From Actinotignum schaalii (lineage in GTDB: Bacteria; Actinomycetota; Actinomycetes; Actinomycetales; Actinomycetaceae): DNA of 7,784 bases. The notes under the pieces were generated by a model. The model was not told the origin of the DNA, did no database searches, and was given only the letters and a program-made list of their open reading frames with translations. The stretch is taken from positions 1-7,784 of the forward strand of contig CAMIHT010000070.1 of the NCBI GenBank assembly GCA_946222725.1, given 5' to 3'. The position numbers and the translations under genes were made by a program. This document shows, piece by piece, positions 1 through 7,150 of the stretch. Within the stretch, counting starts at the first letter, position 1. Each line of letters starts with the position of its first letter.

Positions 1-3000
1 TCCGCGCCGCCATCGCCGCGAATCAGGTGGTTATTATCGCTGGGGAAACCGGCTCCGGGAAAACCACGCAGCTGCCGAAAATCTGCCTGGAGCTGGGCCG
101 GGGCATCACCGGGCTCATCGGGCACACGCAGCCGCGGCGCATCGCGGCCCGCTCGGTTGCCGAACGCATCGCGGCCGAACTGGGGCAAAAAGTTGGCGGC
201 GCCGTCGGCTATCAGGTGCGTTTCACCGAAGAAGTGGGCCCCACCACCCTCGTCAAACTCATGACGGACGGCATCCTGCTCGCGGAAATTCAATCCGATC
301 CGCAACTGCTGCGCTACGACACCCTCATCATCGACGAAGCGCATGAACGCTCCCTCAATATCGACTTCATCCTCGGCTACCTCGCGCGTCTCCTCCCCGC
401 GCGCACCGACCTCAAAGTCATCATCACCTCCGCCACCATCGATACCGAACGTTTCGCGGCGCATTTCGGCGAGCACCGCGCGGGCGGCCGCCCCGGCGAC
501 GCCGCGCCGATTATCGAGGTATCCGGGCGCACGTATCCGGTGGAGATCCGGTACCGTCCCCTCGATGAGGACCAGGACGCGGAACACGAGGAACAGTACG
601 ACGACGCCGGTGCGCAGCGCGTGACCGCGCCGCGCACCCCGGGCCGGGCCGCGGCACTCGATCAGGTGAGCGGAATCGTGGCGGCCGCCGAGGAACTCAT
701 GGCGGAAGGCGAGGGAGATATTCTGGTCTTCCTCTCCGGGGAGGGCGAGATTCGGGATACCGCGAAGGCCCTCGATGACGAGCTCGGGGCAAGATATGTG
801 GCCCCCGGGGGGAGGTCCAGCGCGCCGGGTGCCGTGGAGGTCCTGCCGCTGTTTTCGCGTCTTTCCGCGGCGGAACAGCACCGAATTTTCCAGCCCGGGC
901 CCTACCGGCGCATTATTTTGGCCACGAATATTGCCGAGACTTCGCTGACGGTCCCCGGAATCAAGTACGTGATTGACCCGGGCACGGCCCGTATTTCGCG
1001 CTATTCGAATAAAACGAAGGTGCAGCGCCTGCCCATTGAGCCGATTTCGCAGGCCAGCGCCAATCAGCGCTCGGGGCGGTGCGGGCGTGTGACGGATGGG
1101 GTGGCGATCCGGCTCTATTCCGAGGATGATTTCCTGGCTCGGCCCGAATTCACCCAGCCCGAAATTCAGCGCACGTCCCTGGCCGCGGTTATTTTGCAAA
1201 TGCTCGCGCTCGGGCTGGGCGCCGTCGATGATTTTCCCTTTATTGACCCGCCGGAAGCGCGGGCAGTGCGGGCCGGCACCCAGCTCCTCGAAGAAATCGG
1301 GGCGATTAGTTACGAGGGTGGTTTCGGGGCCGCGAGCGCGTTTGGGGCGGACAACCGCCACACCCCGCGCTTGACCGCCATCGGGCGCCAGCTCGCGCGC
1401 CTTCCTATCGACCCGCGGCTGGGCCGCATGCTTATCGAAGCGCAGCGCAACGGGTGTGCTTCCGAAGTGTTGGTGCTGGTGGCGGCGCTGTCGGTGCAGG
1501 ATGTGCGCGAGCGCCCCACTGAGAAACGCGCCCAGGCCGATCAATTCCACGCGCGCTTCACGGCCGGCTCGTCGGATTTCCTCGCCTACCTGACGCTGTG
1601 GCGCTATCTGCGCACCCAGGCGCGCGAGCTGTCCGGTTCGGCGTTCCGGCGCATGTGCCGGGCGGAATTCCTCAACTACCTGCGGTATCGCGAGTGGGCG
1701 GACGTGGTGGCGCAGCTCGAGCAGATGGCGCGGCCGCTGGAGCTGACGATCCGCCGCCTGGCGCTGCCCAGCCCGAAGCAGATTCGCGCCGCGGAGCAAG
1801 CCGGGGCGGGGGCACCTCAGCTGGGCGGGGCCCCGAATTCCGGGGCGGTAGCCCACGCGTGCCGCGAGCTCGGGCGCGGTTCTGATACCCCGGAGTCGGG
1901 GGCGATTCACCGGTCGCTGCTGGTGGGGCTGCTCTCCAATATTGGCAATTATTCCCCGCGCAGCCGCGATTACCTGGGCGCACGCGGCACCCATTTCGTG
2001 ATCTGGCCCGGCTCCGGCCTGCACCGGCGCACCCCCGAGTGGGTCATGGCCGCCGAACTGGTGGAAACTTCCCGGCTTTTCGCCCGCACCGTGGCCGCGA
2101 TCCAGCCCGAGTGGATCGAGCCGCTGGCGAAGAAGCTGGTGCGGCGTTCTTATTCGGAACCGTATTGGTCGGCGAAGAACGGCGCGGCAATGGTCCACGA
2201 GAAGGTGACGCTCTACGGGGTGACCCTGGTGGCGGACCGCCCCGTGCTACTGGCCACTTCCGGTTCGGATGCGGCGCGCGAGCTGGCCCGCGAGATGTTC
2301 ATCCGCCACGGCCTGGTGGAGGGCGAATGGCGCACGCACCACGAGTTCCTGGCGCGCAACCGCGCAGCCCTCGATGAGGCCGGCCGCACCGAAGACAAGC
2401 TGCGCCGCCACGGCCTGGTGGCTGATAATGACGCGCTGGCCGCGTTTTACGAGGAGCGCATTCCGGAGAGCGTGGTCTCCGGGCGGCATTTCGATTCCTG
2501 GTGGAAGAAGGAACGGCACGCACGCCCCGAACTGCTCGATTTCACGCAGGATTTCTTGCTGGGTGGCGCGGGCGGCGCCGGCGAAGAGGACTTCCCCACC
2601 GAATGGCACCAGGGCGATATCACCCTGCCCATCACCTACACGTTCGCGCCGGGCTCCTTCAACGATGGCATCACCGTGGACGTGCCCATCGCGTTGCTGC
2701 CGCGGCTACGCCCAGAGGGTTTCGACTGGCTGGTACCCGGAATGCTTGATGAACTGGTGGTCGCCACGATTCGTGCGCTGCCCAAACGCGTGCGGCGCAA
2801 CCTGGTGCCTGCCCCCGACGTGGCCCGCGATATCCGCGCGGTGCTGCCCACGTGGGAGGAGGCCGTGCACGGTGGTGCGGTCGACGCGCGCGGCGGCGAC
2901 GCGTCCGGTAGCGAACCGATTTCTTTCGGGGACGCTTTTCGCGCGGCTACGGCCCGCGTGCGGGGTATTGAGATCGACGACGCCGCATGGCAGGAGGTAC

Positions 3001-4214
3001 ATCTCCCCGCGCATCTGACTGTGAATTTCCGGGTGCGTTCGGAGCGGGGCGCGGTGCTTGAGGAATCGACGTCGCTCGAGTATGTGCAACGCAGTCTTGC
3101 CCCGCAAACCAAGGAAGCGGTGGAAAACGTGGTGGCCGGGGCGGTGGCCCAGGCCCTTGATGAGGCGCGGGCGCGGTTGCGCAAGCCGAGCTCGGCGAAA
3201 CAGGGCACGGAGCACTCCGCGGGCGCACAGTCTGCGGGCGCCCCATCCGCCGGTACGCCAGCTGCACGTTCGGCCAGCACCACCAGTTCGGCCGGGGCGG
3301 CCGCCGCCGAACTCGCATCCGGGGATGCTTTGACCGGCTGGCCCGAGGTGGAGCAAGGGATTATCCCGGCGGTTATTGAAACTGAGGGCCCGGCCGGGAC
3401 GGTTCGTGCTTACCCTGCGCTTGCTGACCGCGCCGGAAAGGTTGTGCTGGATGTGGTGGCGGAGCCGGGCGAGCAGGTGCGGGTGCATCGCGGCGGCGTG
3501 ATTCGTTTACTCGCGGATGCGCTGGCGCTGCCCGAGGGCCGGATTACCTCGCGCTGGGATGGCGAGCTGGCTTTGCAGCTGGCGGGTAGCCCGGCGCCTT
3601 CTACGGCGGCGCTGGTGGCTGATGTGCAGTGGGCGGCGGCGCGGAATCTTGCCGACCGCTGGGGTGCGGCCAATGATGCTAGCCCGGAGGAGCTGCGTTC
3701 CGGGCGTGAATTCGAGGAGTTGCAGGCTTGGGCTCGCGATGAGTTCGAGGACGAGGTGTTCCTGATTGCGCAGGGTGCGGGCAAGGCTGCGGCTGCGTGG
3801 GCGGAAGTGGAGCAGCTGGTGCGGGATAACCGCTCGGTGGCGCTGCTTGCCACCATGAGCGACGAGCGCGCTCATCTGGATGCGCTCATGCCCGCCGATT
3901 TTGTGCGGGCCACGCCGGTAGCACGCTTCTGGGATCTGCCGCGTTATCTTCAGGCCGCGAAGCTGCGTATCGAGAAGGCCGCGGTGAATCCGGCAGCTGA
4001 TGATTCACTCGCTTGGCAGGTGCAAACCGCGGCGGACGCGGTGGAGAGTGCCCGTGAAGAAGCCAGCTACGCGGCTTTCGATCCGGGCCGCGCCCGGGTG
4101 CTTGACCACGCCCACTGGCTCCTGGAAGAACTGCGCGTCTCGCTTTTTGCCCAGCAATTGGGCACCAAGGAAAAGGTTTCCGTCAAGCGCATCCAGAAGC
4201 TATTGGCTAGCTAA
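1..4214 (+). CDS. hrpA: ATP-dependent RNA helicase HrpA (DEAH box), 5' end outside window
   Basis: Cytoplasmic DEAH-box RNA helicase. In E. coli the family is linked to mRNA processing and to rescue of stalled ribosomes. The frame is open to the left edge (first full codon at 3), so the real start is upstream and the GTG at 27 is internal. Counting from that codon: Walker A GETGSGKT 6-13, motif Ia TQPRR, DEAH 103-106, SAT 135-137, motif V ATNIAETSLTVPG from 299, and motif VI QRSGRCGR 347-354, so all catalytic motifs are intact. They are followed by the HA2 region (about 449-590), an OB-fold region (about 630-720, with SNIGNYSPRSRDYLGARG), and the long HrpA-specific C-terminal DUF3418 region, which runs to the end with ELRVSLFAQQLGT. 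The C-terminus closely resembles E. coli HrpA (about 1300 aa) as I remember it. The visible 1403 residues make this protein longer, because of an acidic insert near 176-200, a Gly/Ala-rich linker near 592-628 and an Ala/Ser linker near 1055-1100. It is monocistronic as far as can be seen and convergent with the next gene. Confidence 0.97.
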   Translation, partial: RAAIAANQVVIIAGETGSGKTTQLPKICLELGRGITGLIGHTQPRRIAARSVAERIAAELGQKVGGAVGYQVRFTEEVGPTTLVKLMTDGILLAEIQSDPQLLRYDTLIIDEAHERSLNIDFILGYLARLLPARTDLKVIITSATIDTERFAAHFGEHRAGGRPGDAAPIIEVSGRTYPVEIRYRPLDEDQDAEHEEQYDDAGAQRVTAPRTPGRAAALDQVSGIVAAAEELMAEGEGDILVFLSGEGEIRDTAKALDDELGARYVAPGGRSSAPGAVEVLPLFSRLSAAEQHRIFQPGPYRRIILATNIAETSLTVPGIKYVIDPGTARISRYSNKTKVQRLPIEPISQASANQRSGRCGRVTDGVAIRLYSEDDFLARPEFTQPEIQRTSLAAVILQMLALGLGAVDDFPFIDPPEARAVRAGTQLLEEIGAISYEGGFGAASAFGADNRHTPRLTAIGRQLARLPIDPRLGRMLIEAQRNGCASEVLVLVAALSVQDVRERPTEKRAQADQFHARFTAGSSDFLAYLTLWRYLRTQARELSGSAFRRMCRAEFLNYLRYREWADVVAQLEQMARPLELTIRRLALPSPKQIRAAEQAGAGAPQLGGAPNSGAVAHACRELGRGSDTPESGAIHRSLLVGLLSNIGNYSPRSRDYLGARGTHFVIWPGSGLHRRTPEWVMAAELVETSRLFARTVAAIQPEWIEPLAKKLVRRSYSEPYWSAKNGAAMVHEKVTLYGVTLVADRPVLLATSGSDAARELAREMFIRHGLVEGEWRTHHEFLARNRAALDEAGRTEDKLRRHGLVADNDALAAFYEERIPESVVSGRHFDSWWKKERHARPELLDFTQDFLLGGAGGAGEEDFPTEWHQGDITLPITYTFAPGSFNDGITVDVPIALLPRLRPEGFDWLVPGMLDELVVATIRALPKRVRRNLVPAPDVARDIRAVLPTWEEAVHGGAVDARGGDASGSEPISFGDAFRAATARVRGIEIDDAAWQEVHLPAHLTVNFRVRSERGAVLEESTSLEYVQRSLAPQTKEAVENVVAGAVAQALDEARARLRKPSSAKQGTEHSAGAQSAGAPSAGTPAARSASTTSSAGAAAAELASGDALTGWPEVEQGIIPAVIETEGPAGTVRAYPALADRAGKVVLDVVAEPGEQVRVHRGGVIRLLADALALPEGRITSRWDGELALQLAGSPAPSTAALVADVQWAAARNLADRWGAANDASPEELRSGREFEELQAWARDEFEDEVFLIAQGAGKAAAAWAEVEQLVRDNRSVALLATMSDERAHLDALMPADFVRATPVARFWDLPRYLQAAKLRIEKAAVNPAADDSLAWQVQTAADAVESAREEASYAAFDPGRARVLDHAHWLLEELRVSLFAQQLGTKEKVSVKRIQKLLAS
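3216..3260 (+). repeat. three 15-bp units in hrpA encoding SAGAQ/SAGAP/SAGTP
   Basis: Three consecutive five-codon units encode SAGAQ, SAGAP and SAGTP inside hrpA, at the start of an Ala/Ser/Gly/Pro-rich stretch that continues to about 3320. Codons differ between units (for example tcc, tct, tcc for Ser), so the repeat is clearer in protein than in DNA. It probably forms a flexible, disordered linker inside the C-terminal DUF3418 region. E. coli HrpA, as I recall it, has only a short stretch here. No function can be assigned from sequence. Confidence 0.7.
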
Positions 4215-4287
4215 ACTCCATAAGAGCCACGTGCATCTCAGAATTCACACCAGTCACAAGAATCCCAGCGAGGGTACTATATGTTGT

Positions 4288-4330
4288 CCGAGCTGTACTT
4301 CATTTGTCGTACATGCGAAGTACACCTCGG
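4288..4330. repeat. 14-bp inverted repeat, convergent 3' region
   Basis: The arms at 4288-4301 (CCGAGCTGTACTTC) and 4317-4330 (GAAGTACACCTCGG) pair at 13 of 14 positions around a 15-nt loop. It lies 73 nt past the hrpA stop, between two convergent genes, so it could fold in either transcript. No U-tract follows it on either strand: the plus strand continues with A5 and the minus strand with acaacata. It is therefore not a canonical intrinsic terminator. It may protect the hrpA mRNA 3' end, help factor-dependent termination, or be a protein-binding dyad. Confidence 0.55.
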
Positions 4331-4356
4331 AAAAACACCCCGCCCCGCCGGAGCGG
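4331..4356 (-). terminator. intrinsic terminator of the 4381-5079 gene
   Basis: Read on the minus strand, CCGCTCC (4356-4350), loop GGC and GGGGCGG (4346-4340) form a 7-bp stem with one U-G wobble. It is followed by GTG and five Ts (4335-4331). The stem starts 24 nt after the stop of the membrane-protein gene. The same stem has a C-A mismatch when read on the plus strand and lacks a U-tract there, so the terminator is oriented for the minus-strand gene. Confidence 0.7.
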
Positions 4357-4380
4357 AATGCGTCGTCGTACTTCTTGGAA

Positions 4381-5079
4381 TTACAGGAGGCTGACGATGC
4401 CCATGATGACGGCGGCGAGCAGCGCGCCAGCAATCATTCCGCCCCACCATTCCAGCTGGTCCCCGGTGGTGACACGGTCGAGGGACTGCGGCTTGAACGG
4501 CAGCACGGGCGCGGTATTGGGCAGCAGCTTGGGGCGCTGTTCCAAGGAGCGCATGAGGGCTTCTTGTTCCGGGCTGGCTTCCTCCACGTTGGCAAGCCCG
4601 CCGTAGCCCTTTTCTGTTTGGCGCAGCGGGAGCAGGGTGCCGGGCTTACCCTCGGCGAAGCCGGCCTGCTCCGCGCCATGCACCGCGATAACGGTGCGGA
4701 AATCCGCGGATTTATCCACGGGGCGGACCACCACCGGCACCATGAGGGCCTGCTTGCGGCGGCTATTGCCGACCGTGCGCATCCGCCGGCTTTCGTCGGT
4801 GCCCAGCACCCGAGCAACCACATCCACGCCGGGCGCGGCCGGCGTTTTATCGCGGATTAACCAGGGCAGCGCCAGTAGGAAAGCCACTACCGCGAAGGCC
4901 GGGATCAGGTAGAGCGCACGCGAACCGACCAGGGCATTCGGGAAGGCAATAAGTCCGAGCACCACGCCCGCACCCAGACCCCACAGGGTACCGGTGCATA
5001 CCCGCCGGGCATGATCGATAGGCCGCGCCGCCGGGAGGTTGCCTTCCCGCCAAATCTCAGCCACAACGTTGGTGCTCAT
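4381..5079 (-). CDS. three-TM membrane protein of unknown function
   Basis: A 232-residue protein that I cannot assign to a named family. The N-terminus has basic residues (R19, R25, R26), then two hydrophobic segments at about 31-51 and 54-75. A hydrophilic, probably cytoplasmic region follows (about 77-208), and a third hydrophobic segment (about 211-232) reaches the very C-terminus. The basic residues flanking TM1 and TM2 suggest an N-in hairpin. The middle region looks like a compact beta-rich domain (ALMVPVVVRPVDKSADFRTV, GTLLPLRQTE) followed by a helical piece (SPEQEALMRSLEQRPKLLPN). Translation starts at an ATG with a strong AGGAAGGA 3 nt upstream. It lies 160 bp downstream of the 361-aa gene on the same strand, so co-transcription is possible but not shown. 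Base composition is like its neighbours. The reading frame is convincing; the function is unknown. Confidence 0.88.
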   Translation of the reverse strand: MSTNVVAEIWREGNLPAARPIDHARRVCTGTLWGLGAGVVLGLIAFPNALVGSRALYLIPAFAVVAFLLALPWLIRDKTPAAPGVDVVARVLGTDESRRMRTVGNSRRKQALMVPVVVRPVDKSADFRTVIAVHGAEQAGFAEGKPGTLLPLRQTEKGYGGLANVEEASPEQEALMRSLEQRPKLLPNTAPVLPFKPQSLDRVTTGDQLEWWGGMIAGALLAAVIMGIVSLL

Positions 5080-5082
5080 ACG

Positions 5083-5090
5083 TCCTTCCT
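5083..5090 (-). promoter_or_regulatory. strong Shine-Dalgarno for the 4381-5079 gene
   Basis: On the minus strand AGGAAGGA sits directly upstream of the ATG at 5079-5077. The gap is 3 nt from the end of the purine run and 7 nt from its first AGGA. This fixes the start codon and shows the gene can be translated independently, unlike the coupled gene upstream. Confidence 0.7.
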
Positions 5091-5102
5091 CTTCCCTCGC
5101 AT

Positions 5103-5138
5103 AAGTAGTCGCCAGCAGTTATCCGCGCGCCACTACTT
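5103..5138. repeat. 7-bp inverted repeat in the leader of the 4381-5079 gene
   Basis: AAGTAGT (5103-5109) and ACTACTT (5132-5138) are perfect inverted copies separated by 22 nt, only 23 nt upstream of the ATG. The loop region contains further short GC complementarity. It could be a leader hairpin next to the ribosome site or an operator half-site pair. No convincing -35/-10 pair was found in 5080-5239, so the promoter of this gene remains unplaced. Confidence 0.35.
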
Positions 5139-5181
5139 GCAGGCGGTTTCTGGTACCTCGCTATTCGCGGGTGCTCCGGCC

Positions 5182-5201
5182 GCGCTGCGTGCCGGCAGCG
5201 C
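5182..5201 (-). terminator. GC hairpin after the 361-aa gene, possible weak terminator
   Basis: GCGCTGC (5182-5188) and GCAGCGC (5195-5201) form a perfect 7-bp stem with a 6-nt loop, 38 nt beyond the stop of the 5240-6325 gene. No U-tract follows on the minus strand. Such bare hairpins are common 3' ends in high-GC actinobacteria, but this one may only attenuate and allow read-through into the 4381-5079 gene. Confidence 0.35.
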
Positions 5202-5239
5202 CTTCGCGGGTCAATCCGCGCTTTCCATGGTAACCCGGG

Positions 5240-6325
5240 CTAGCGCAGGCTTTCACTTTCCAGCACCACATCCCCGTTCTCCACCCGGAAGCGCACCGTA
5301 TGCTCCCGCTCGAAAACCCGCGCGGTATCCGAACGTTTCTCCCAGCTCAACGGAGCAACAAGCCGCCACTCATAGCTGCGCTCCAGCGTGCCTCCCCGCA
5401 CGCTCACTGTTCCACCCAGCCCTTCCACAGCCGCGCTCACCTGCGGCTTCTCTTTCCAGCTCAGCTTCTCCTTGCGGGTGTCCCCAAAAGTGCGATCCTT
5501 GCGGAAAGCGGCCGGGCAGCCAGCTGGCGGCGTCGTCGTACCATCACCGCGCACGCAACTCTCCACTAGACGTTCCACCAGTTCCACCGCGCGGTCGCCC
5601 GCGGCCGGGGTGGCCTGGGCGCTGAGACGCGCGGTCGCGGTCTGGCCCGGCCGCACCGCGGCGGTGGCGCCGGCACCGAAGGTGAGGTAGCGCGAATCGC
5701 CAGGCGCCGCCACGGTGTAATCACCAGGGAAAGCCAGGGCGGATTCCTGCGGCGCGAGGGCGACGGGCACGTTGCTGATGCTGGTGAGAGCGGGAGGAGT
5801 GGAGCCTGTGCCGGCGGAAGCTTGCGCGGCGCCGCCGCTGGAAGTCTGATCGGCATCGCGCTCCACGCGCAACTGCCCGAGGGCACCCTCGCTCACTTGC
5901 CAGCGCGGACTCAGGATCGCGGTGGTGCCGCGGCGCACCAGAGTGATGCTCAAGGGTTCTTGAGTGCCGTTGTAACTGACAACGCCGTCCACGCGCACGG
6001 CGGTTTCGGTTTCGATCCTGCGGGTTTCGCGCACCTGAAAATCAGCGGGCCGGCCCGGGACAGCGCGATACACTTCATCGCTCAGCAGGGCGAGAGAGCC
6101 GGAAAGCGCGCCGGGATCGGTCAGGCCCAGCGCATCGCGAGCGCGGCCGTCTTCAAGCGCGGCCATATATCTGCTGGCCACGGCCGCGGGCGAATAGTAG
6201 GTGGTAGCCAGGATGTGGCGCACGGCCAGCAGAGTCAGGACGCTCAGGAGCACCGCGAGTGCGCCGAACAATACGCCCCGCCGCCGCATAAATATACGGG
6301 TATGCGCCGCGGGCTGAGTGCTCAC
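5240..6325 (-). CDS. membrane-anchored extracytoplasmic protein, function unknown
   Basis: A 361-residue protein. After a basic N-terminus (R14-R16) one hydrophobic segment (about 17-38) should anchor it with the C-terminal 320 residues outside the cell. A region at about 44-155 (SPAAVASRYMAALEDGRARDAL onset) resembles NTF2-like/DUF4878-type modules. A Ser/Gly/Ala linker follows (about 160-180), then a stretch with FPGDYTV (199-205). A C-terminal part has two cysteines (C257, C270, the second in AGCPAAF) that could form a disulfide, and alternating beta-like segments to the end. The order TM, NTF2-like, FPGxYTV, Cys pair resembles many uncharacterised actinobacterial proteins and distantly TcaA-type proteins; that is recall, not a search. 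The GTG start overlaps the phosphatase stop (GTGA), with no clear Shine-Dalgarno, which indicates translational coupling. An internal ATG at 6289 lacks a ribosome site. The reading frame is secure and the role is unknown. Confidence 0.88.
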   Translation of the reverse strand: MSTQPAAHTRIFMRRRGVLFGALAVLLSVLTLLAVRHILATTYYSPAAVASRYMAALEDGRARDALGLTDPGALSGSLALLSDEVYRAVPGRPADFQVRETRRIETETAVRVDGVVSYNGTQEPLSITLVRRGTTAILSPRWQVSEGALGQLRVERDADQTSSGGAAQASAGTGSTPPALTSISNVPVALAPQESALAFPGDYTVAAPGDSRYLTFGAGATAAVRPGQTATARLSAQATPAAGDRAVELVERLVESCVRGDGTTTPPAGCPAAFRKDRTFGDTRKEKLSWKEKPQVSAAVEGLGGTVSVRGGTLERSYEWRLVAPLSWEKRSDTARVFEREHTVRFRVENGDVVLESESLR

Positions 6326-6975
6326 TGCGCTGCGGGCAGATTGCCGCGCAGCAGCTCCACCAGGTGCTCAGAGCCGGCTTCTACGCAGGTGAGCGTCGCT
6401 TCGAATTCGCGCGCCGAGCCACCCCACGGATCGGGAACATCGTACTCGCCGGATGAATAATAAAAATCGGAAGAGTGCTGGCGCCCCGAGGCGCGCCCGG
6501 CATCGTCGGAAAGAACCCCGCCGTGTCCGAATACGCCCTCCGGGGCAATCCCCACCTCCGGCAGCGCGAACTCGGTCCACAGGTGAATATTAGTCAGGGA
6601 AAGCGAGAGGGAACGGCACAGCCGACGTACTGCCCGCGCATGCCCGGTGGTCATAGCCAGAATCAGTCCGGCATTTTCCAGCTCATCGGCGGTAACACGG
6701 TGAGCCCGGTGGCGTTCAGGCAGGTCATAACCGTGTTCGGTGAGGGTGCGTTGGGCGGGCGGGTAAATCGGGTTGCCCGCCTCCTCGTTGGACACCCCCG
6801 CGGAGGCCACCGCAATATCGATACCGGCCTCGCGCAACCGCTGGCGCAGCACGATTTCCCCCATGGGAGATCGGCAAATATTCCCGGTACAGACAACAAG
6901 AATGCGGGGCCGTTCCGCCAACGCGCGAACGACGCCCGCACCGGGGTAGGCAGCGGGAGTGGCACTTTCCGTCAT
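6322..6975 (-). CDS. low-molecular-weight protein tyrosine phosphatase
   Basis: Removes phosphate from protein tyrosine through a cysteinyl-phosphate intermediate; cytoplasmic. With the ATG at 6975 the protein has 217 residues. The P-loop CTGNICRSP begins at C29 (nucleophile), with R35 and S36, giving the C-X5-R-S signature. The general acid is D182 in VPDPWGG. Ile33 occupies the place where the arginine phosphatase YwlE has Thr, which favours tyrosine specificity. The protein is longer than M. tuberculosis PtpA (163 aa) because of an insert of about 35 residues (roughly 141-178, Gly- and Tyr-containing) just before the DPWG motif, plus an extra 20 residues at the N-terminus. The frame is open up to 7221, but the upstream part does not look like protein. 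The ATG has no Shine-Dalgarno; a TAAACT element 7 nt upstream suggests a leaderless mRNA. A GTG at 6993 is an alternative start. The stop codon overlaps the start of the next gene. Confidence 0.93.
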   Translation of the reverse strand: MTESATPAAYPGAGVVRALAERPRILVVCTGNICRSPMGEIVLRQRLREAGIDIAVASAGVSNEEAGNPIYPPAQRTLTEHGYDLPERHRAHRVTADELENAGLILAMTTGHARAVRRLCRSLSLSLTNIHLWTEFALPEVGIAPEGVFGHGGVLSDDAGRASGRQHSSDFYYSSGEYDVPDPWGGSAREFEATLTCVEAGSEHLVELLRGNLPAAQ

Positions 6976-6982
6976 GCTGGCA

Positions 6983-6988
6983 AGTTTA
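6983..6988 (-). promoter_or_regulatory. candidate -10 box for leaderless transcription of the phosphatase gene
   Basis: On the minus strand TAAACT matches TANNNT and ends 7 nt before the ATG at 6975. A transcript would then begin at or next to the A of ATG, as is common for leaderless actinobacterial genes. No good -35 box is seen 16-18 nt upstream. A second TANNNT element (TAGTAT, 7039-7034) lies further upstream, inside the dyad at 7031-7054, and would give a leader of about 50 nt. Confidence 0.45.
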
Positions 6989-7030
6989 GGCACCGCGCCT
7001 GAAAAGTTTTGAGCAGTAGGTCTCATCGAT

Positions 7031-7054
7031 TGCATACTACGCTGAAAGTATGCA
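7031..7054. promoter_or_regulatory. operator-like dyad, 8-bp perfect arms
   Basis: TGCATACT (7031-7038) and AGTATGCA (7047-7054) are perfect inverted copies around 8 nt, with centres 16 bp apart, a geometry suited to a dimeric helix-turn-helix regulator. On the minus strand the left arm overlaps a TAGTAT -10-like element. The site lies 56 bp upstream of the phosphatase ATG. It could instead be an mRNA leader hairpin. The cognate regulator is not in the window. Confidence 0.5.
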
Positions 7055-7150
7055 GAATCCCGGGATGGAAACGCCCGGGCACGTGTGAGCGGGCTGCCCG
7101 GATCACCCGTGTTGAACTGCGGAAAAGTTCCATCACGCCTGTTGTGCGCC

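Noticed and set aside
2636..3488. long minus-strand frames opposite hrpA
   Set aside because: They arise from high-GC codon bias on the strand opposite a well-supported coding region; the encoded proteins are Arg/Ser/Pro-rich with no motif.
1..4214. helicase of a defence system (DISARM/Zorya-like)
   Set aside because: The full domain order and the C-terminal DUF3418 with AQQLGT identify HrpA, and no nuclease, methylase or other defence gene is adjacent.
4288..4330. intrinsic terminator for hrpA
   Set aside because: The stem is followed by five As on the plus strand, not by Ts, so only an inverted repeat is claimed.
4000..4860. 286-codon plus-strand frame
   Set aside because: It overlaps the end of hrpA in another frame and then runs antisense through the membrane-protein gene and its terminator. 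It has no recognisable protein features.
6873..6899. YwlE-type protein arginine phosphatase
   Set aside because: The P-loop has Ile (CTGNICRS) where YwlE has the Thr linked to phosphoarginine specificity.
7057..7080. short palindromes ATCCCGGGAT and GCCCGGGC
   Set aside because: CCCGGG words are expected by chance in DNA of this GC content and do not fit a longer structure.
7114..7130. SOS (LexA) box, GAACT-N7-AGTTC
   Set aside because: Gram-positive LexA sites have GAAC and GTTC separated by four bases; here they are nine apart.
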